64,000 nucleotides of DNA from a virus. The DNA lies in the IMG/VR virus record IMGVR_UViG_3300035670_000102, positions 1 through 64,000 of that record. One strand, 5' to 3'. The notes below the pieces were generated by a model. That model saw only the letters and a list, made by a program, of their open reading frames with translations, was not told the origin of the DNA and did not search any database. Both the position numbers and the translations under genes were made by a program. Below are positions 31,534-41,672 of this stretch, piece after piece; the stretch's first letter is position 1; every line of letters starts with the position of its first letter.

Positions 31534-34500
31534 ATGGCACAAAAAACAAACCTTAATGTAAGTCCATATTTTGACGATTTTAATTCTGATAAAAATTTTT
31601 ATAAGGTTTTATTTAATCCAGGACGAGCAATTCAGTCTAGAGAATTAAATACATTACAGTCAATATTACAAAATCAAATTGAGTCTTTTGGAAGTCATAT
31701 ATTCAAAGAAGGATCTATAGTAATACCAGGAAATATTAGTTACGATTCAAAATTTTATGCAGTAAAATTAAATCCATCCAATTTCAATATTGATATTGGA
31801 TTATATATTAATAATTTTATTGGCAAAAAAATAAAAGGTCAGGTTTCTGGAATTACAGCATCTATCCAATCAGTTGCCTTTCCAAACAACGATGAGATTG
31901 ATTATATTACAATATATGTAAAATATCTTGACTCTAATAATGATTTTATAAATTCCACATTTACTAGTGGTGAAGGATTAGTTTGTACTGAAAATGTAAC
32001 TTATGGAAATACAACTATTAATGCTGGCACTATATTTGCATCTTTAATATCAGATAACCCAACTTTTATTGGCTCATCAGCATCAATTAATGAAGGTATA
32101 GTTTTTGTTAGGGGTTCATTCGTAAAAGTATCAAAGCAAACTTTAATATTAGATTACTATTCAAACACACCTTCTTACAGAGTTGGATTAAGAGTAGTTG
32201 AAGAAATTATAACTGCAAAAGATGATTCATCATTGTATGATAATGCAAAAGGTTTTACAAACTATGCAGCTCCTGGAGCAGATAGATTCAAAATATCATT
32301 AGTTTTAACTAAAAAACCTCTAAATGAATATAATACTGATACTGACTTTATAGAATTACTTAGAGTTAAAGATGGTTTAATTCAAAAAATTGAAACAAAA
32401 AGTGATTATGGAATCATCAAAGATTACTTAGCACAGAGAACATTTGACGAATCTGGAAATTATACTGTTGTTCCATTTACAATATCAGTAAATAATTCAT
32501 TAAATGATAGATTAGGTAATGATGGATTATATTTTGATACAGAAGAAACTGATGAAAGGAATAAACCAAATGATGATTTGATGTGTATAAAAATTTCACC
32601 AGGAAAAGCTTATGTTAGAGGGTATGATATTGAAAAAACAGGAACTACTATAATTGATGTAAAAAAACCTAGAGATAAGCAATTAATATCTGGTATTGGT
32701 TTACCATTTGAAATGGGTAACTTGATTAGAGTAAATAATGTTACTGGTTGCCCAACAGAAAGATTAACAATAGACTTATACAATAGAAGAGTTGATGATA
32801 GTGGTTCAATAAAAATTGGCGATGCTCGTGTTTATACATTCAATTTAACAGATTCCAGATATGTTGATGATACTACAACTTGGGATCTATACTTATATGA
32901 TATTCAAACTTATGTTAGATTAACTCTCAATAATACACTTTCAAATACTGAATTAGTATCAACTTCATATATTGTTGGAAAAAGTAGTGGAGCTTCTGGT
33001 TATGCAGTTTCTTCAGGAAATAATTCTCAAATAGTTAATATTCGCCAAGTTTCGGGAAATTTTATTGTTGGTGAAAAAATATTAATTAATGGAATTGAAG
33101 ATACATCAAGAATAATTAAAAGTATCCAAGCTTTTAATTCTAGTGATATTAAATCCGTTTATCAATCTGGATCTCCAGCATTTACTGCAGACACTGTATT
33201 ATCAAATACGACTCCATATGGATTCAACAGTCAGGATCAAATAACAATAACTTCTGGTGGTACAGTAACTTCACCAAACAAATTATTCACAGGTATAAGT
33301 ACAAATTCAATAATAAAGTATTCAATATCTGGATTTAGTACGGAATCTTATAATAGAGTAACATCAGTATCAAATGATGGTCTCTCAATGACTGTTGTTG
33401 CTATACCTAATGTTAATGGAGTTTGTGTTGGAAGTTTACCATCTTCTCAAATTTCATCTAGATTTTCTCTAGGGGCTTCATCAATTTTGAATGAGGAAAA
33501 TGCTTACCTTTATTGTAAATTACCAAATTCAAATATAGCAAATGTAGATTTATCAGATTCTAATATTAGTTTTTCTGCACAATCTAATATAAGTCCCACA
33601 GTTAGTGGAAATACTTTAACAGTATTTCCAGGTGACTTCAACTTACCATCCGGAATTTCTACAGCTTCTTTCCAAGCATATGATGAAAAAAGATATTCAA
33701 TTCATTATACTGATGGAACAGTTGAAACTTTGTCTAGTGATGAAGTAACAATATTACCAACTTCTGTTAGATTTAATGGAATTAGTAATAAAACTGTTCA
33801 TAAAATTAATGCATCATTTATTAAGCAAGGAATTCAAAGTAAGTTAAAAACTTATTCTCGTAGCAAAATAATTGGTGTTTCATTATCCAAATACCAATCT
33901 TCAGGAACAGGAATTAGTACATCGATATATGATGGGTTGAATTATAATCCATATTATGGTTTAAGAGTTCAAGATGAAGAAATTTGTTTAAATTATCCAG
34001 ATGTTGTAAAAGTTTTGGCTGTTTACGAATCTTTAGATGTTAATGAACCCATATTAGATTCAATTTCCTTTTCAGCAACAGTAAATGTTTTATCAAATGC
34101 AATTATTGGAGAAAATATAGTAGGAAAAGAAAGTAATACCGTTGCTAGGGTTGTTCGTAAACCTAATGAGTATCCAAACAATTTAGAAATTGTTTATTTA
34201 AATTCAAATAGATTTTCAAAAAATGAATTAGTTACTTTTGGAGAATCAAATATTGAGGCTGAAATTGATAGTATAATTTTTGGAAAATATAAAGATATAA
34301 CAAATTCATTTAAACTTGATAAGGGTCAAAGAGATCAATATTACGATTATTCCCGTTTAATAAGAAATCGTGGAGAATCTGAACCATCTAGAAGATTATT
34401 AATTGTTTTTGATCATTATGAAGTTTCTGGCAGTGATAATGGGGATGCTTTTACTGTATTGAGCTATAATTCTGATAGATTTTTAAAAGATATTCCTAAT

Positions 34501-37500
34501 ATAGGATTAGCTCAAGTGAGAGGAACTGATACTTTGGATTTTAGACCAAGAGTAACTACATTTTCTGGATCAGAATCATCACCATTTGATTTTTCATCTA
34601 GAAATTTTTCCACAGCACCAAGAACAATTTTAAAACCAAATGAAAGTTCTATAGTAACATATGAATATTATTTGCCAAGAATTGATAAATTATATTTGGA
34701 TAAATTTGGTGGATTAATTGTTGATAGAGGAGTTTCTTCACCAAATCCAAAAGAACCAATAAAAGACGAAAATGTTTTAGAATTAGCTTCGATTTATTTA
34801 CCACCATATCTTTATAGTCCCAAAGATGCAAAAATAAATTTGGTGGATAATAGAAGATATACTATGAAAGATATTGGTAAAATTGAAGATAGAGTTGAAA
34901 ACTTAGAAAAAGTAACATCACTTTCTTTATTAGAGTTAAATACCCAATCTTTACAAATTAGAGATGCTGATGGATTTAATAGATTTAAAACTGGATTTTT
35001 TGTGGATGATTTTAAAACTACAAATTTTATCGATTTAAATGTATCTCTTTCCGAAGTAAATAGAAATACAAATCAATTAACACCATTAATTTCTAGAAAT
35101 AGTTTAAAAAGTCAACTTACTCCAGCATCAAATGTATCAATTTCAAATTTAGATTTATCAACAAATTATGAACTATTAGATAACAGAGTTCAAAAAACTG
35201 GTAGAGTTGTAACATTAAAATATACAGAAGTTGATTGGATTGAGCAACCATTTGCAACTAGAGTAGAAAATGTAAATCCTTTCCATGTAATAAATTATGC
35301 TGGTCAGGTTACATTAAATCCAGCTAGAGACAATTGGATTAGAACTATACAATTGCCAAACAGAATTTTAACTCATAACAATACTCTCAATCTTCAAATA
35401 AGAACTGAGACAAATAGAGTTAATTTGCAAAATATTGATAATAGATCTTCCGCTGGAACAAATTTAACAGGGAGACAAGTTACTGTAGCTGATACATTTA
35501 CAACTTTAAGTAGTAATACACAAACAACAACAAGAACAACTAGATCTAGTGACACAAGCACATCAGAAACTAGTGAAACTGCATTTATTACGAGTGAAAA
35601 TGAAACTTTTATAAGATCTAGAAATACCGAATTTGTAGCATCTAATCTAAAACCATATACTCGTTTTTATCAGTTTTTTGATGGAAGTAGTGCTGTTGAT
35701 TTTATACCAAAATTAATAGAAATATCTAGTGATTTAGATCTTATAAATTATGGATCTATCGGATCATTTCAAGTTGGTGAAACAGTTTTTGGATACTTTA
35801 ATAATCAAAATATTATAAGATTTAGAGTAGCTAGACCGGATCATAAATTTGGACCATTTAATAACCCTTCCACAAAATATGATGTTAATCCATATTTTAG
35901 AGACGAAGCTCTTTCTACATCTTATAGTTCATCATCTAAAATTTTAAATGTTGATACTTTTTCATTATGTGAAGAAGCTCAGGGAAGATTTTCTGGTTAT
36001 ATTTTACCAACTACAGTATTAATTGGTTCAACAAGCCAGGCAGTAGCTTACGTTAAAGATATTAGATTAATATCCGATAATTATGGAGACTTAATAGGTT
36101 CTTTCTTTATTAGAGATCCTAATACAACTCCACCACCTGCAATTAGAATAACTACTGGAAATAAAACATTTAAAATAACATCGAGTCAAACAAATGAATC
36201 GCAACAATTAGGTTCGACAGACATATCTTCAGCTCAAACTAACTATTTGTCTGAAGGAACTGTTCAGATGTATCAAGATATTATTAGAAGAAATACAGTT
36301 TCTGCGAATTTAGACCATTTTGAAACTATTAATACTACAACAATAACTGCAACAACACAGACTGCAGTATCACAATTTAATTTACCACCTGAAGAAGTAA
36401 ATTTCATAACAGAAATAACAAATAATATAACAAATGTTACTAATGTAACAAATAATAATATCACAAATATTATTCAACAACAAGCAGAAAGAGTGGATCC
36501 ATTAGCACAAACATTTGTAGTTGGTGCTAATATTGATGCCCCATCCAACCAAACATTTACTGAAGATGTTAACGGTGCTCACATAACTGCTGTAGATCTT
36601 TATTTTAGAAAGAAAGATCCTGGAAACAGCCCAGTTACTGTTCAAATAAGAACTGTTGAATTAGGGACCCCAACATTAACAGTTTTAGGTAATTCGGTAA
36701 CATTACGTCCAAATCAGGTTAATGTTTCTGAAGATGGTTTAACACCAACCAGATTTGAATTTGATTATCCAATATTACTACCACCCGGAAGAGAATATGC
36801 AATTGTTATTCTTGCACCAGAAAGTGATCAATATGAAGTATGGATTGCTGAAATGGGTGAAAAAACAGTTAGTACTGCATTTTTACCAGATTCAGAAAGT
36901 GTTCGTTACACAACTCAGTTTGCAATAGGAAGTTTATTTAAATCTCAAAATGGATCTATTTGGACTGCAAATCAATATCAAGATCTAAAATTTAAATTAC
37001 ATAAAGCAATTTTTACTTCATCTAGTGGAGTTGTATTTTTCCAAAATCCCGTTCTTGATAGAAGTAATGGATATATTAGAAGATTGATTAATAATCCAAT
37101 TACATCTTATCCAAGAAAAATTAATGTTGGTGTAACTACCATAACTGATAGTAGTTTAATTAACATATTAAAGCCAGGAAGAAAAGTTGGAGAGAATTTT
37201 AAAACATATAACTATGGCTATATTGTAGGAACTGGTTGTTCAGTATCTTCTTTAGAAGTTACTGATGGTGGAAAAAATTATGTTACAGACTCTTTAGTTT
37301 CAACCTATAACATTACTGGAAATGGTTCTGGTCTTACATTAAATATTACAGCATCCAATGGAGTTATTATTGGAACTCCAACAATAGTTAGTTATGGAAA
37401 TGGGTACGCTATTGGTGATGTTGTTGGAATTGTTACATCCACAGTATCATCTAATACTGGTGAAGGTGCAAAAATTACTATAACTGGAAATAATAATGGA

Positions 37501-39009
37501 ATTGACACTTTGTATTTAACTAATGTACAAGGTGATACTTTCAATGATGGGACAAGGTTGGTTTATTATGATAATTCCAACAATAGAATAACATTAGGAT
37601 CGACATATATTAGGGGAGACTCTACTCCTGTTGGTGGAATTTATGCTGGAAATGTTGTTAAGGTTGATCATTTTGATCATGGCATGTACGCAGATAACAA
37701 TAAAATTTCTATAAGTGATGTAGAATCAAATGTTGCACCAGTTACATTATCCACTGAATTAGGAATTACTGATACAATTATTAATGTTTCTACAGCAGAT
37801 ACTACAAATTTTGGAACATTTGAAGGTGGTCCTGTAAGTGCATTAAATCCAGGCTACTTAAAAATTAATAATGAAATAATCAAATATACCTCAGTTACAT
37901 CATCTTCTATTGAAGGTTTAACTAGAGGTCAAAATTCCACAATTCCAATTAAACACTCAGTTAATTCTTTACTGTATAAGTATGAACTTAATGGAATATC
38001 TTTGAGAAGAATTAATACAACACATGATATTAGTGATATTTCTAGTGATATTGATAGTTATTATTTGGAAATAGACTTACAAAATAATGGTCCAGATAGA
38101 AGATATGATGGTCTCATTGATGGCAATGGTGGAAATTACCCAAGAGCTGGATTTAATTTGGAATCTTCTGGTGGTGGAATAAATGCATATGCTTCAGAAA
38201 ATATAATTTATAATAGCATAATGCCAATGTATCAGATTATTAATCCAGGTTCTGCAACAAATGTCAGTGCTCAAATTAGAACTGTAAGTGGAACAAGTGT
38301 AAATGGAAATGAAATTTCTTTCCAAGATCAAGGTTATGAAGATGTCAAATTAAACAGTGAAAATTTATTATCATCGACTAGAATTGTTTGTTCCGAAGTT
38401 AATGAAGCAGAATTTCTTTCTGCTATGCCAAATAATAAATCTTTTATAACTGCAATAACTTTAAATACGAGAAACTATAACATATCCCCAATGATAATGT
38501 TAGACACATCATTTACTGAGTTTGTTTCGGCAAGATTAAATAAACCAATTGAAGATTATATTAATGACAATAGAGTAAATTCACTAACTGATGATCCCCA
38601 TTCAGCGATATATGTTTCCAACACCGTAAGGTTATCACAACCATCAAATACCTTAAAAGTGTTTATTTCTGCTTATAAGCACTCCTCTGCTGATTTTAGA
38701 GTTTTATATAGTTTATTAAGACCAAATTCAAGTGAAATTGACCAATCCTATGAACTTTTCCCAGGTTATCAAAATTTAACTATTGATAATAATCAAGATG
38801 GTTATCTTGATGTAATTGATGTGAACAAAAATAATGGTTTACCTGACATATTTGTTCCTGATAGTTTAGAAAATCAATTTTTAGAATATCAGTACACTGC
38901 AACGGATATAGGTCCATTTACTGGATTTAAAATTAAAATAGTAATGTCTGGAACTGATCAGGCAAATTATCCAAGATTCAAAGACATAAGAACAATTGCT
39001 TTGGCGTGA
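31534..39009 (+). CDS. very large virion protein, DUF4815-type N-terminus (2491 aa)
   Basis: Residues ~14-58 (DDFNSDKNFYKVLFNPGRAI then QSRELNTLQSILQNQIESFG) match the DUF4815 start found in large phage tail/baseplate proteins. Later there is a Thr/Ser-rich linker near 1320-1350, an Asn/Thr repeat near 1630-1650 (ITNNITNVTNVTNNNITNII) like a trimerisation stalk, and RVDPLAQTFVV with a beta domain after it. A GxGY repeat (DGGKNYVTDSLV) is near 1907-1925. It occupies the position of T4 genes 9-12/wac and probably forms the outer baseplate or tail fibre part. Exact role unknown. Confidence 0.75.
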   Translation: MAQKTNLNVSPYFDDFNSDKNFYKVLFNPGRAIQSRELNTLQSILQNQIESFGSHIFKEGSIVIPGNISYDSKFYAVKLNPSNFNIDIGLYINNFIGKKIKGQVSGITASIQSVAFPNNDEIDYITIYVKYLDSNNDFINSTFTSGEGLVCTENVTYGNTTINAGTIFASLISDNPTFIGSSASINEGIVFVRGSFVKVSKQTLILDYYSNTPSYRVGLRVVEEIITAKDDSSLYDNAKGFTNYAAPGADRFKISLVLTKKPLNEYNTDTDFIELLRVKDGLIQKIETKSDYGIIKDYLAQRTFDESGNYTVVPFTISVNNSLNDRLGNDGLYFDTEETDERNKPNDDLMCIKISPGKAYVRGYDIEKTGTTIIDVKKPRDKQLISGIGLPFEMGNLIRVNNVTGCPTERLTIDLYNRRVDDSGSIKIGDARVYTFNLTDSRYVDDTTTWDLYLYDIQTYVRLTLNNTLSNTELVSTSYIVGKSSGASGYAVSSGNNSQIVNIRQVSGNFIVGEKILINGIEDTSRIIKSIQAFNSSDIKSVYQSGSPAFTADTVLSNTTPYGFNSQDQITITSGGTVTSPNKLFTGISTNSIIKYSISGFSTESYNRVTSVSNDGLSMTVVAIPNVNGVCVGSLPSSQISSRFSLGASSILNEENAYLYCKLPNSNIANVDLSDSNISFSAQSNISPTVSGNTLTVFPGDFNLPSGISTASFQAYDEKRYSIHYTDGTVETLSSDEVTILPTSVRFNGISNKTVHKINASFIKQGIQSKLKTYSRSKIIGVSLSKYQSSGTGISTSIYDGLNYNPYYGLRVQDEEICLNYPDVVKVLAVYESLDVNEPILDSISFSATVNVLSNAIIGENIVGKESNTVARVVRKPNEYPNNLEIVYLNSNRFSKNELVTFGESNIEAEIDSIIFGKYKDITNSFKLDKGQRDQYYDYSRLIRNRGESEPSRRLLIVFDHYEVSGSDNGDAFTVLSYNSDRFLKDIPNIGLAQVRGTDTLDFRPRVTTFSGSESSPFDFSSRNFSTAPRTILKPNESSIVTYEYYLPRIDKLYLDKFGGLIVDRGVSSPNPKEPIKDENVLELASIYLPPYLYSPKDAKINLVDNRRYTMKDIGKIEDRVENLEKVTSLSLLELNTQSLQIRDADGFNRFKTGFFVDDFKTTNFIDLNVSLSEVNRNTNQLTPLISRNSLKSQLTPASNVSISNLDLSTNYELLDNRVQKTGRVVTLKYTEVDWIEQPFATRVENVNPFHVINYAGQVTLNPARDNWIRTIQLPNRILTHNNTLNLQIRTETNRVNLQNIDNRSSAGTNLTGRQVTVADTFTTLSSNTQTTTRTTRSSDTSTSETSETAFITSENETFIRSRNTEFVASNLKPYTRFYQFFDGSSAVDFIPKLIEISSDLDLINYGSIGSFQVGETVFGYFNNQNIIRFRVARPDHKFGPFNNPSTKYDVNPYFRDEALSTSYSSSSKILNVDTFSLCEEAQGRFSGYILPTTVLIGSTSQAVAYVKDIRLISDNYGDLIGSFFIRDPNTTPPPAIRITTGNKTFKITSSQTNESQQLGSTDISSAQTNYLSEGTVQMYQDIIRRNTVSANLDHFETINTTTITATTQTAVSQFNLPPEEVNFITEITNNITNVTNVTNNNITNIIQQQAERVDPLAQTFVVGANIDAPSNQTFTEDVNGAHITAVDLYFRKKDPGNSPVTVQIRTVELGTPTLTVLGNSVTLRPNQVNVSEDGLTPTRFEFDYPILLPPGREYAIVILAPESDQYEVWIAEMGEKTVSTAFLPDSESVRYTTQFAIGSLFKSQNGSIWTANQYQDLKFKLHKAIFTSSSGVVFFQNPVLDRSNGYIRRLINNPITSYPRKINVGVTTITDSSLINILKPGRKVGENFKTYNYGYIVGTGCSVSSLEVTDGGKNYVTDSLVSTYNITGNGSGLTLNITASNGVIIGTPTIVSYGNGYAIGDVVGIVTSTVSSNTGEGAKITITGNNNGIDTLYLTNVQGDTFNDGTRLVYYDNSNNRITLGSTYIRGDSTPVGGIYAGNVVKVDHFDHGMYADNNKISISDVESNVAPVTLSTELGITDTIINVSTADTTNFGTFEGGPVSALNPGYLKINNEIIKYTSVTSSSIEGLTRGQNSTIPIKHSVNSLLYKYELNGISLRRINTTHDISDISSDIDSYYLEIDLQNNGPDRRYDGLIDGNGGNYPRAGFNLESSGGGINAYASENIIYNSIMPMYQIINPGSATNVSAQIRTVSGTSVNGNEISFQDQGYEDVKLNSENLLSSTRIVCSEVNEAEFLSAMPNNKSFITAITLNTRNYNISPMIMLDTSFTEFVSARLNKPIEDYINDNRVNSLTDDPHSAIYVSNTVRLSQPSNTLKVFISAYKHSSADFRVLYSLLRPNSSEIDQSYELFPGYQNLTIDNNQDGYLDVIDVNKNNGLPDIFVPDSLENQFLEYQYTATDIGPFTGFKIKIVMSGTDQANYPRFKDIRTIALA

Positions 39010-39209
39010 TGATACGAGTAGAAGGGCATTCAAATTTATTTCGTGATGAAAAAAGTGGAGCTATAATTAATACAGATACAGTTGGATATGAACAGTATTT
39101 GAATACTATCAATAATAGAATATCCCAAAGAAAGGAAATTGAGATTTTAAAACAAGATATTTCCGAAATTAAAAATTTATTAAAGGAGTTAATAAATGGA
39201 TCCAAATGA
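39009..39209 (+). CDS. conserved cyanophage protein (66 aa)
   Basis: ATG 39009 overlaps the stop of the giant protein (TGATG); a GTG three bases earlier is less likely. MIRVEGHSNLFRDEKSGAII... has a short beta part and then a coiled coil (RISQRKEIEILKQDISEIKN LLKELI). Usually next to the neck genes in cyanophages. Possibly a virion component; unproven. Confidence 0.7.
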   Translation: MIRVEGHSNLFRDEKSGAIINTDTVGYEQYLNTINNRISQRKEIEILKQDISEIKNLLKELINGSK

Positions 39210-39381
39210 CATTGAATTGAAAAATATTGATAAACTTTTTGAATATGAAAAACATTCTAGATTTATTGATAATTTAGATGGTAGTGATGAATTAAAAAAT
39301 TTTGCAAAATTATATTGTAAGATGTATCTCCAACAACAGGAAGTTATTACTTTAATTGAATCTATTAGGATAAATAACTAA
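39196..39381 (+). CDS. conserved cyanophage protein (61 aa)
   Basis: Overlaps the previous gene by 14 bp, preceded by AAAGGAG at 39182-39188. MDPNDIELKNIDKLFEYEKH... to ESIRINN; all-helical, acidic. Function unknown. Confidence 0.65.
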   Translation: MDPNDIELKNIDKLFEYEKHSRFIDNLDGSDELKNFAKLYCKMYLQQQEVITLIESIRINN

Positions 39382-39399
39382 TCATAGATATTATCAATA

Positions 39400-40239
39400 A
39401 TGTCAAAGCCATCATCAAGACAAGAACTTATTGATTACTGCTTGCGACGTTTGGGAGCACCAGTTTTAGAAATTAATGTAGATGATGATCAAATTGATGA
39501 TTGTGTCGATGATGCTTTACAGTATTTTCATGAAAGGCATTTTGATGGTGTTGAAAGAATGTATCTTAAATACAAGATAACTCAGGCAGATATTGACAGA
39601 GGACAAGCAAGAAATACCTCAGGGCCGGGAATTGTTACAACTACTGGAACATCAACAATTGATGGTAATGCAACTAGTTTTAATTTTTATGAGACTGCGA
39701 ATTATATTCAAGTTCCAGATTCTGTAATTGGTATTGAGAAAGTTTTTAAATTTGATACTAGTTCAATTTCTGGTGGCATGTTCAGTATCAAATATCAGCT
39801 GTTCTTGAATGATCTTTATTATTTCAACTCAGTAGAACTTCTACAATATGCAATGGTAAAAAGTTACTTGGAAGATATTGACTTTTTACTCACAACTGAT
39901 AAACAAATTAGATTTAATAAAAGACAGAATAGAATGTATCTTGATATTGAATGGGGTGCTCAAAAAGCAGATTCATTTTTGGTTATCGATTGTTATAGAA
40001 TTTTGGATCCTAATGATTTTACTAAAGTTTGGAACGATAGTTTCATAAAAAGATATTTGACTGCTCTAATTAAAAAACAATGGGGCCAGAACCTAATTAA
40101 ATTTAGGGGTGTTAAGTTGCCTGGAGGAATTGAATTGAATGGTAGGGAAATATATGATGATGCAGAAAGAGAAATTGAAGATTTAAGATCAAAAATGGCA
40201 TTAGAATACGAACTTCCACCTTACGATTTTATTGGATAA
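39400..40239 (+). CDS. gp13: neck protein gp13 (279 aa)
   Basis: T4 gp13 is 309 aa. The start RQELIDYCLRRLGAPVLEIN, VDDDQIDDCVDDALQYFHER and HFDGV closely parallel T4 ([40 protein letters not shown]). gp13 and gp14 form the head-to-tail connector that attaches the packaged head to the tail. Overlaps gp14 by one base. Confidence 0.9.
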   Translation: MSKPSSRQELIDYCLRRLGAPVLEINVDDDQIDDCVDDALQYFHERHFDGVERMYLKYKITQADIDRGQARNTSGPGIVTTTGTSTIDGNATSFNFYETANYIQVPDSVIGIEKVFKFDTSSISGGMFSIKYQLFLNDLYYFNSVELLQYAMVKSYLEDIDFLLTTDKQIRFNKRQNRMYLDIEWGAQKADSFLVIDCYRILDPNDFTKVWNDSFIKRYLTALIKKQWGQNLIKFRGVKLPGGIELNGREIYDDAEREIEDLRSKMALEYELPPYDFIG

Positions 40240-41672
40240 TGGCATTAAATCCTTTTTTTCAGCAAGGTTCTCCCAGTGAACAGCGATTATTACAACAACT
40301 TATAAATGAACAACTAAAAATATATGGAATAGAAGTTGCGTATATTCCTAGAAAATTTGTAAAGGTTGAAACTATAATAAGGGAAGTAACATCTTCAAAA
40401 TTTAATGACGCTTTTATGATAGAAGCTTATTTAAATACTTATGATGGTCATACTGGTGCTGGAGATATTCTTACAAAATTTGGAATGAGTTTAAAAGATG
40501 AGATGTCAATTATAATTTCAAGAGAAAGATTTGAAGATTTTATATCTCCATTTTTAGAATCTATGAGTGATGAAGAAATAACTGTTACAACAAGACCAAG
40601 AGAGGGAGACTTAATTTATTTTCCACTTGGAAAAAGATTATTTGAAGTTAAATTTGTTGAGCATGAAAAACCTTTTTACCAATTAGGAAATTTGTATGTG
40701 TATGAATTACAATGTGAACTCTTTGAATATGAAGATGAAGTTGGTGGATGGGAAGGACTTGATACAACAGTTAAGGAAATCGATAGTGTTTTAGCAGATC
40801 AAGGATACATAACATCTTTGGAACTTTTCCCAATTACATATCCTGCCCAAGTTAGTGGAAGTTATAGTGCTGAAACTGGCTATGTTAGAAAAATTATATT
40901 AAATGATGATGGATCTGGTTATACATCAAGACCAAACGTTGCTATTTCTTCAGCTCCTATAGGAGGAACAAATGCATCCGCAGTAGCTATTACTACTTGC
41001 AAAGGTGGAGTTTGCTCTATTAAAGAAATTCTTTTAACTGAAGTTGGATCCGGATATACCATAGCACCGTCAATAATTATTTCTGGTGGGGGTGGTGTAG
41101 GAGCATCAGCAACTTGTGAGATTGTAAACACACCAAATTATTTTGGTTTTAAATTTGGAAACATAACCAATGCCGGAAATGGATATGTTTCAAATCCAAT
41201 TGTGGCAATTGGTACAGCATCAAATTCTTTGGTTCCATCTTCAGATAGAAAGCAAGCATATGGTGTTGCAATTGTTGGAGCTGGAAGTTCGGTTGGAATT
41301 ATAACACAAGTTTTAATATCAGATGCTGGAATTGGATATACTTCTCAAGCACCAGTCAGCATAACTTCTCCTCCAGGATTAACTGGAATTGGTACATATA
41401 TTTTCAATGAAGTTATTACTGGACAAACATCAGGATCTAAGGCTAGAGTTAAAAGTTGGAATGATAGTACAAGTATTTTACAAGTTGGAATGACATCGGG
41501 AGAATTTTTTAAAGGTGAAACTATAGTTGGATCAGCTTCATCTGCTAGATATAGTATCAAAGTTGTTCAAGTTGCTACATCTTCTGATAAATATGAACAG
41601 AATGATGAGATCGAACAAGAAGCCGATTTAATTGTAGATTTTTCAGAGTCAAATCCGTTTGGTAATTACTAA
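40239..41672 (+). CDS. gp14: neck protein gp14 with a GxGY-repeat insertion (477 aa)
   Basis: Residues 1-170 match T4 gp14 (256 aa): EQLKIYGIEVAYIPRKFVKV, FMIEAYLNTYDGHTGAGDIL, DLIYFPLGKRLFEVKFVEHE, KPFYQLGNLYVYEL. About 220 extra residues follow, with four repeats near 217, 265, 310 and 370 (DDGSGYTSRPNV, EVGSGYTIAPSI, NAGNGYVSNPIV, DAGIGYTSQAPV). The very end (SNPFGNY) matches the usual T4 end SSPFDND. The insertion could decorate the neck. Overlaps gp15 by one base. Confidence 0.9.
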   Translation: MALNPFFQQGSPSEQRLLQQLINEQLKIYGIEVAYIPRKFVKVETIIREVTSSKFNDAFMIEAYLNTYDGHTGAGDILTKFGMSLKDEMSIIISRERFEDFISPFLESMSDEEITVTTRPREGDLIYFPLGKRLFEVKFVEHEKPFYQLGNLYVYELQCELFEYEDEVGGWEGLDTTVKEIDSVLADQGYITSLELFPITYPAQVSGSYSAETGYVRKIILNDDGSGYTSRPNVAISSAPIGGTNASAVAITTCKGGVCSIKEILLTEVGSGYTIAPSIIISGGGGVGASATCEIVNTPNYFGFKFGNITNAGNGYVSNPIVAIGTASNSLVPSSDRKQAYGVAIVGAGSSVGIITQVLISDAGIGYTSQAPVSITSPPGLTGIGTYIFNEVITGQTSGSKARVKSWNDSTSILQVGMTSGEFFKGETIVGSASSARYSIKVVQVATSSDKYEQNDEIEQEADLIVDFSESNPFGNY

